From CAVXGU01 sp963761615 (GTDB lineage: Bacteria > Acidobacteriota > Vicinamibacteria > Vicinamibacterales > CAVVIG01): 64,000 nt of DNA. The stretch covers positions 2,418,001 through 2,482,000 of the forward strand of contig CAVXGU010000003.1 in assembly GCA_963761615.1 (NCBI GenBank). Direction: 5' to 3'. Below the pieces are notes generated by a model that saw only the letters and a program-made list of their open reading frames with translations, searched no databases and was not told the origin of the DNA. The translations under genes and the position numbers were made by a program. This document shows, one piece after another, positions 63,000 through 64,000 of this stretch (its first letter is position 1; every line of letters begins with the position of its first letter).

Positions 63000-63131
63000 C
63001 GTCGCCTGCGTGCGTATGCTCTGATGGCTGCAGGAGGATGTCGTGACCGATCACGGTCCTTCTGTTGATGAACCTTCGGTGGATGACGGTCGGGGACCAC
63101 GGTGTTTCCCAGGAAGCGAGAGGAGGTTGCG

Positions 63132-63896
63132 ATGGCGAGGGTGCTTTTCATAGTGACCGGGGCGACGTACTGGGTCCTGAAGGACGGCACCAGATACGCG
63201 ACAGGGTACTGGGCGGAAGAGTTCGCGAACCCCTACAAGATCGTCACAGATGTGGGCCACGACGTCGTGGTCGCGACGCCCAATGGCGTGACCCCGAACG
63301 TCGACATGATGAGTCTGCGCCCCGAGATGGCGGGCGGGCCGCAGGGCGCCCTCGAGCTCGAGGCCATCATCCGTTCCGCAGAGGAGATGCGGCGGCCGCT
63401 CAAGCTGTCGGACGTTCGCCTGGAAGACTATGACGCCGTCTACCTGCCGGGTGGTCACGGCCCCATGGCCGACCTGGCATTCGACGCCGACGCCGGACGG
63501 CTCCTCACCGCGCAGCTCACGTCGGGCAGACCGCTGTTCATCGTGTGCCACGGTCCCGCCGCGATGCTGTCCACAAGAATCCGCGGTGTCTCGCCGTTCA
63601 AGGGGTACCGGGTCACGTGCTTCACCAACGAAGAGGAGGAGGCCGTCGGGGTGGCTTCCAAGGCGACGTGGCTGCTCGAGACCGAACTGAAGGAGAAGAT
63701 CGGTGTCTCCTTCAGCCGCGGCGAGATCTGGAAGCCCTACATGGTCGAGGACCGTAATCTGATCACCGGTCAGAACCCCCACTCGGCCGCAGTTCTGGGA
63801 AGGCGGCTGCTCGAGGTCCTCGCGGGGCGCGGCGCGTCGAGCGAACAGCCGCAGATGCGGATGGGGCGATCGAGCGCAGTGTCGGCGACGGTGTGA
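63132..63896 (+). CDS. DJ-1/PfpI (Hsp31-like) family protein
   Basis: 254 residues from ATG 63132, with GAGGAGG upstream. The nucleophile elbow is LFIVCHGPAAML, Cys139 followed by His140, as in class I glutamine amidotransferase-like DJ-1 proteins. YDAVYLPGGHGPMADLAF is the flanking Gly-rich loop, and the N-terminus GATYWVLKDGTRYATGYW resembles Hsp31/HchA-type members that act on glyoxal-modified proteins. Together with the VOC and cupin genes this suggests reactive-carbonyl defence, an inference from neighbourhood. Confidence 0.87.
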   Translation: MARVLFIVTGATYWVLKDGTRYATGYWAEEFANPYKIVTDVGHDVVVATPNGVTPNVDMMSLRPEMAGGPQGALELEAIIRSAEEMRRPLKLSDVRLEDYDAVYLPGGHGPMADLAFDADAGRLLTAQLTSGRPLFIVCHGPAAMLSTRIRGVSPFKGYRVTCFTNEEEEAVGVASKATWLLETELKEKIGVSFSRGEIWKPYMVEDRNLITGQNPHSAAVLGRRLLEVLAGRGASSEQPQMRMGRSSAVSATV

Positions 63897-63941
63897 GCCA
63901 GCCGGTCACTCTCGCCGTACTCAGCTTCGTGGACACGCCGT

Positions 63942-63957
63942 CGGCCCCTTTGGGCCG
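63942..63957. terminator. possible bidirectional terminator hairpin
   Basis: CGGCCC (63942-63947) and GGGCCG (63952-63957) pair around a four-base loop. No T-tract follows in either direction, so rho-independent action is uncertain. It lies between the DJ-1 gene and a gene ending from the right. Confidence 0.3.
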
Positions 63958-63976
63958 GCACGGATCGGCCCGGGCC

Positions 63977-64000
63977 TCAGACGTCCAGGTACTCCGGGAC
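63977..64000 (-). CDS. C-terminal end of a gene entering from the right
   Basis: On the minus strand the last eight codons read VPEYLDV and TGA at 63979-63977. A convergent gene ending after the hairpin would be expected here. Seven residues are too few to identify it and the frame itself is not certain. Confidence 0.25.
   Translation of the reverse strand, partial: VPEYLDV

Noticed and set aside
63770..63961. 63-residue minus-strand protein near the right edge
   Set aside because: It overlaps the DJ-1 coding end, crosses the hairpin and has no family features.

Overview
The window is GC-rich (clearly above 65%), densely coded on both strands, and has the look of an Acidobacteriota chromosome, most likely class Vicinamibacteria. 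That assignment is an inference. It rests on the remnant of an ADOP-type (acidobacterial duplicated orphan permease) gene at 41.4-41.8 kb, a PadR plus permease-prefix membrane-protein pair, GGTGCC-type intergenic arrays, palindromic repeats with a TTCA/TGAA loop, and several apparently leaderless promoters. No rRNA, tRNA, CRISPR array or prophage was recognised.

Layout. 0-5 kb (minus): a promoter-proximal fragment of an unknown gene, then ftsX, ftsE, gatB and pckA, transcribed pckA-gatB-ftsE-ftsX with start/stop overlaps at every junction; gatB has a one-base frameshift. 5-9 kb: an ECF sigma/anti-sigma pair, a GGTGCC-rich array, a long-type ispH and a von Willebrand A membrane protein. 9.2-19.5 kb (plus): one efflux operon holding a Spy/CpxP-like periplasmic protein, a TolC-type outer-membrane protein, a MacA adaptor with a large Gly/Arg/Pro insert, MacB-type ATPase and permease, an RND adaptor lipoprotein and an HAE1 RND pump. 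19.5-26.2 kb (minus): folK, a helical protein, dksA, an AzgA-type purine permease, and tesA-ybbA-ybbP. 26.2-31.5 kb (plus): pgi, a TPR-GAF-AAA+ sigma54 activator with a one-base frameshift, and a PilZ-like protein. 31.6-41.3 kb: small hypothetical, secreted and regulatory genes (metallo-beta-lactamase fold, PadR, Crp, Csp, a GIY-YIG-like protein).

41.4-64 kb is an accessory-looking stress and signalling region. It has a reductase/hydrolase operon ending in an ADOP remnant, a MEDS sensor with a FixL-like kinase, two response regulators, Dps, a nucleotidyltransferase, an orphan sigma54 activator, a 1835-residue pseudokinase-AAA-GAF-PAS-histidine kinase, a GAPDH with an IS5-type MITE inserted at its stop codon, an ECF41-like sigma factor, and VOC, cupin and DJ-1 proteins. 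A recurring (C/T)ACCAA(A/G)GT motif lies upstream of several signalling genes here and may mark a common regulon.

The strongest unexplained signals are: (1) two independent one-base frameshifts, in gatB and in the sigma54 activator, at the same decamer TCCCAGGTAC in the same codon phase; (2) the 211-bp MITE placed exactly at the gap stop codon; (3) the divergent tesA/pgi pair separated by only 20 bp with one shared -10 element; (4) the redox enzyme at 42.5-44.2 kb that keeps thioredoxin-reductase architecture but has lost every CxxC; and (5) the ACCAAGGT motif set.
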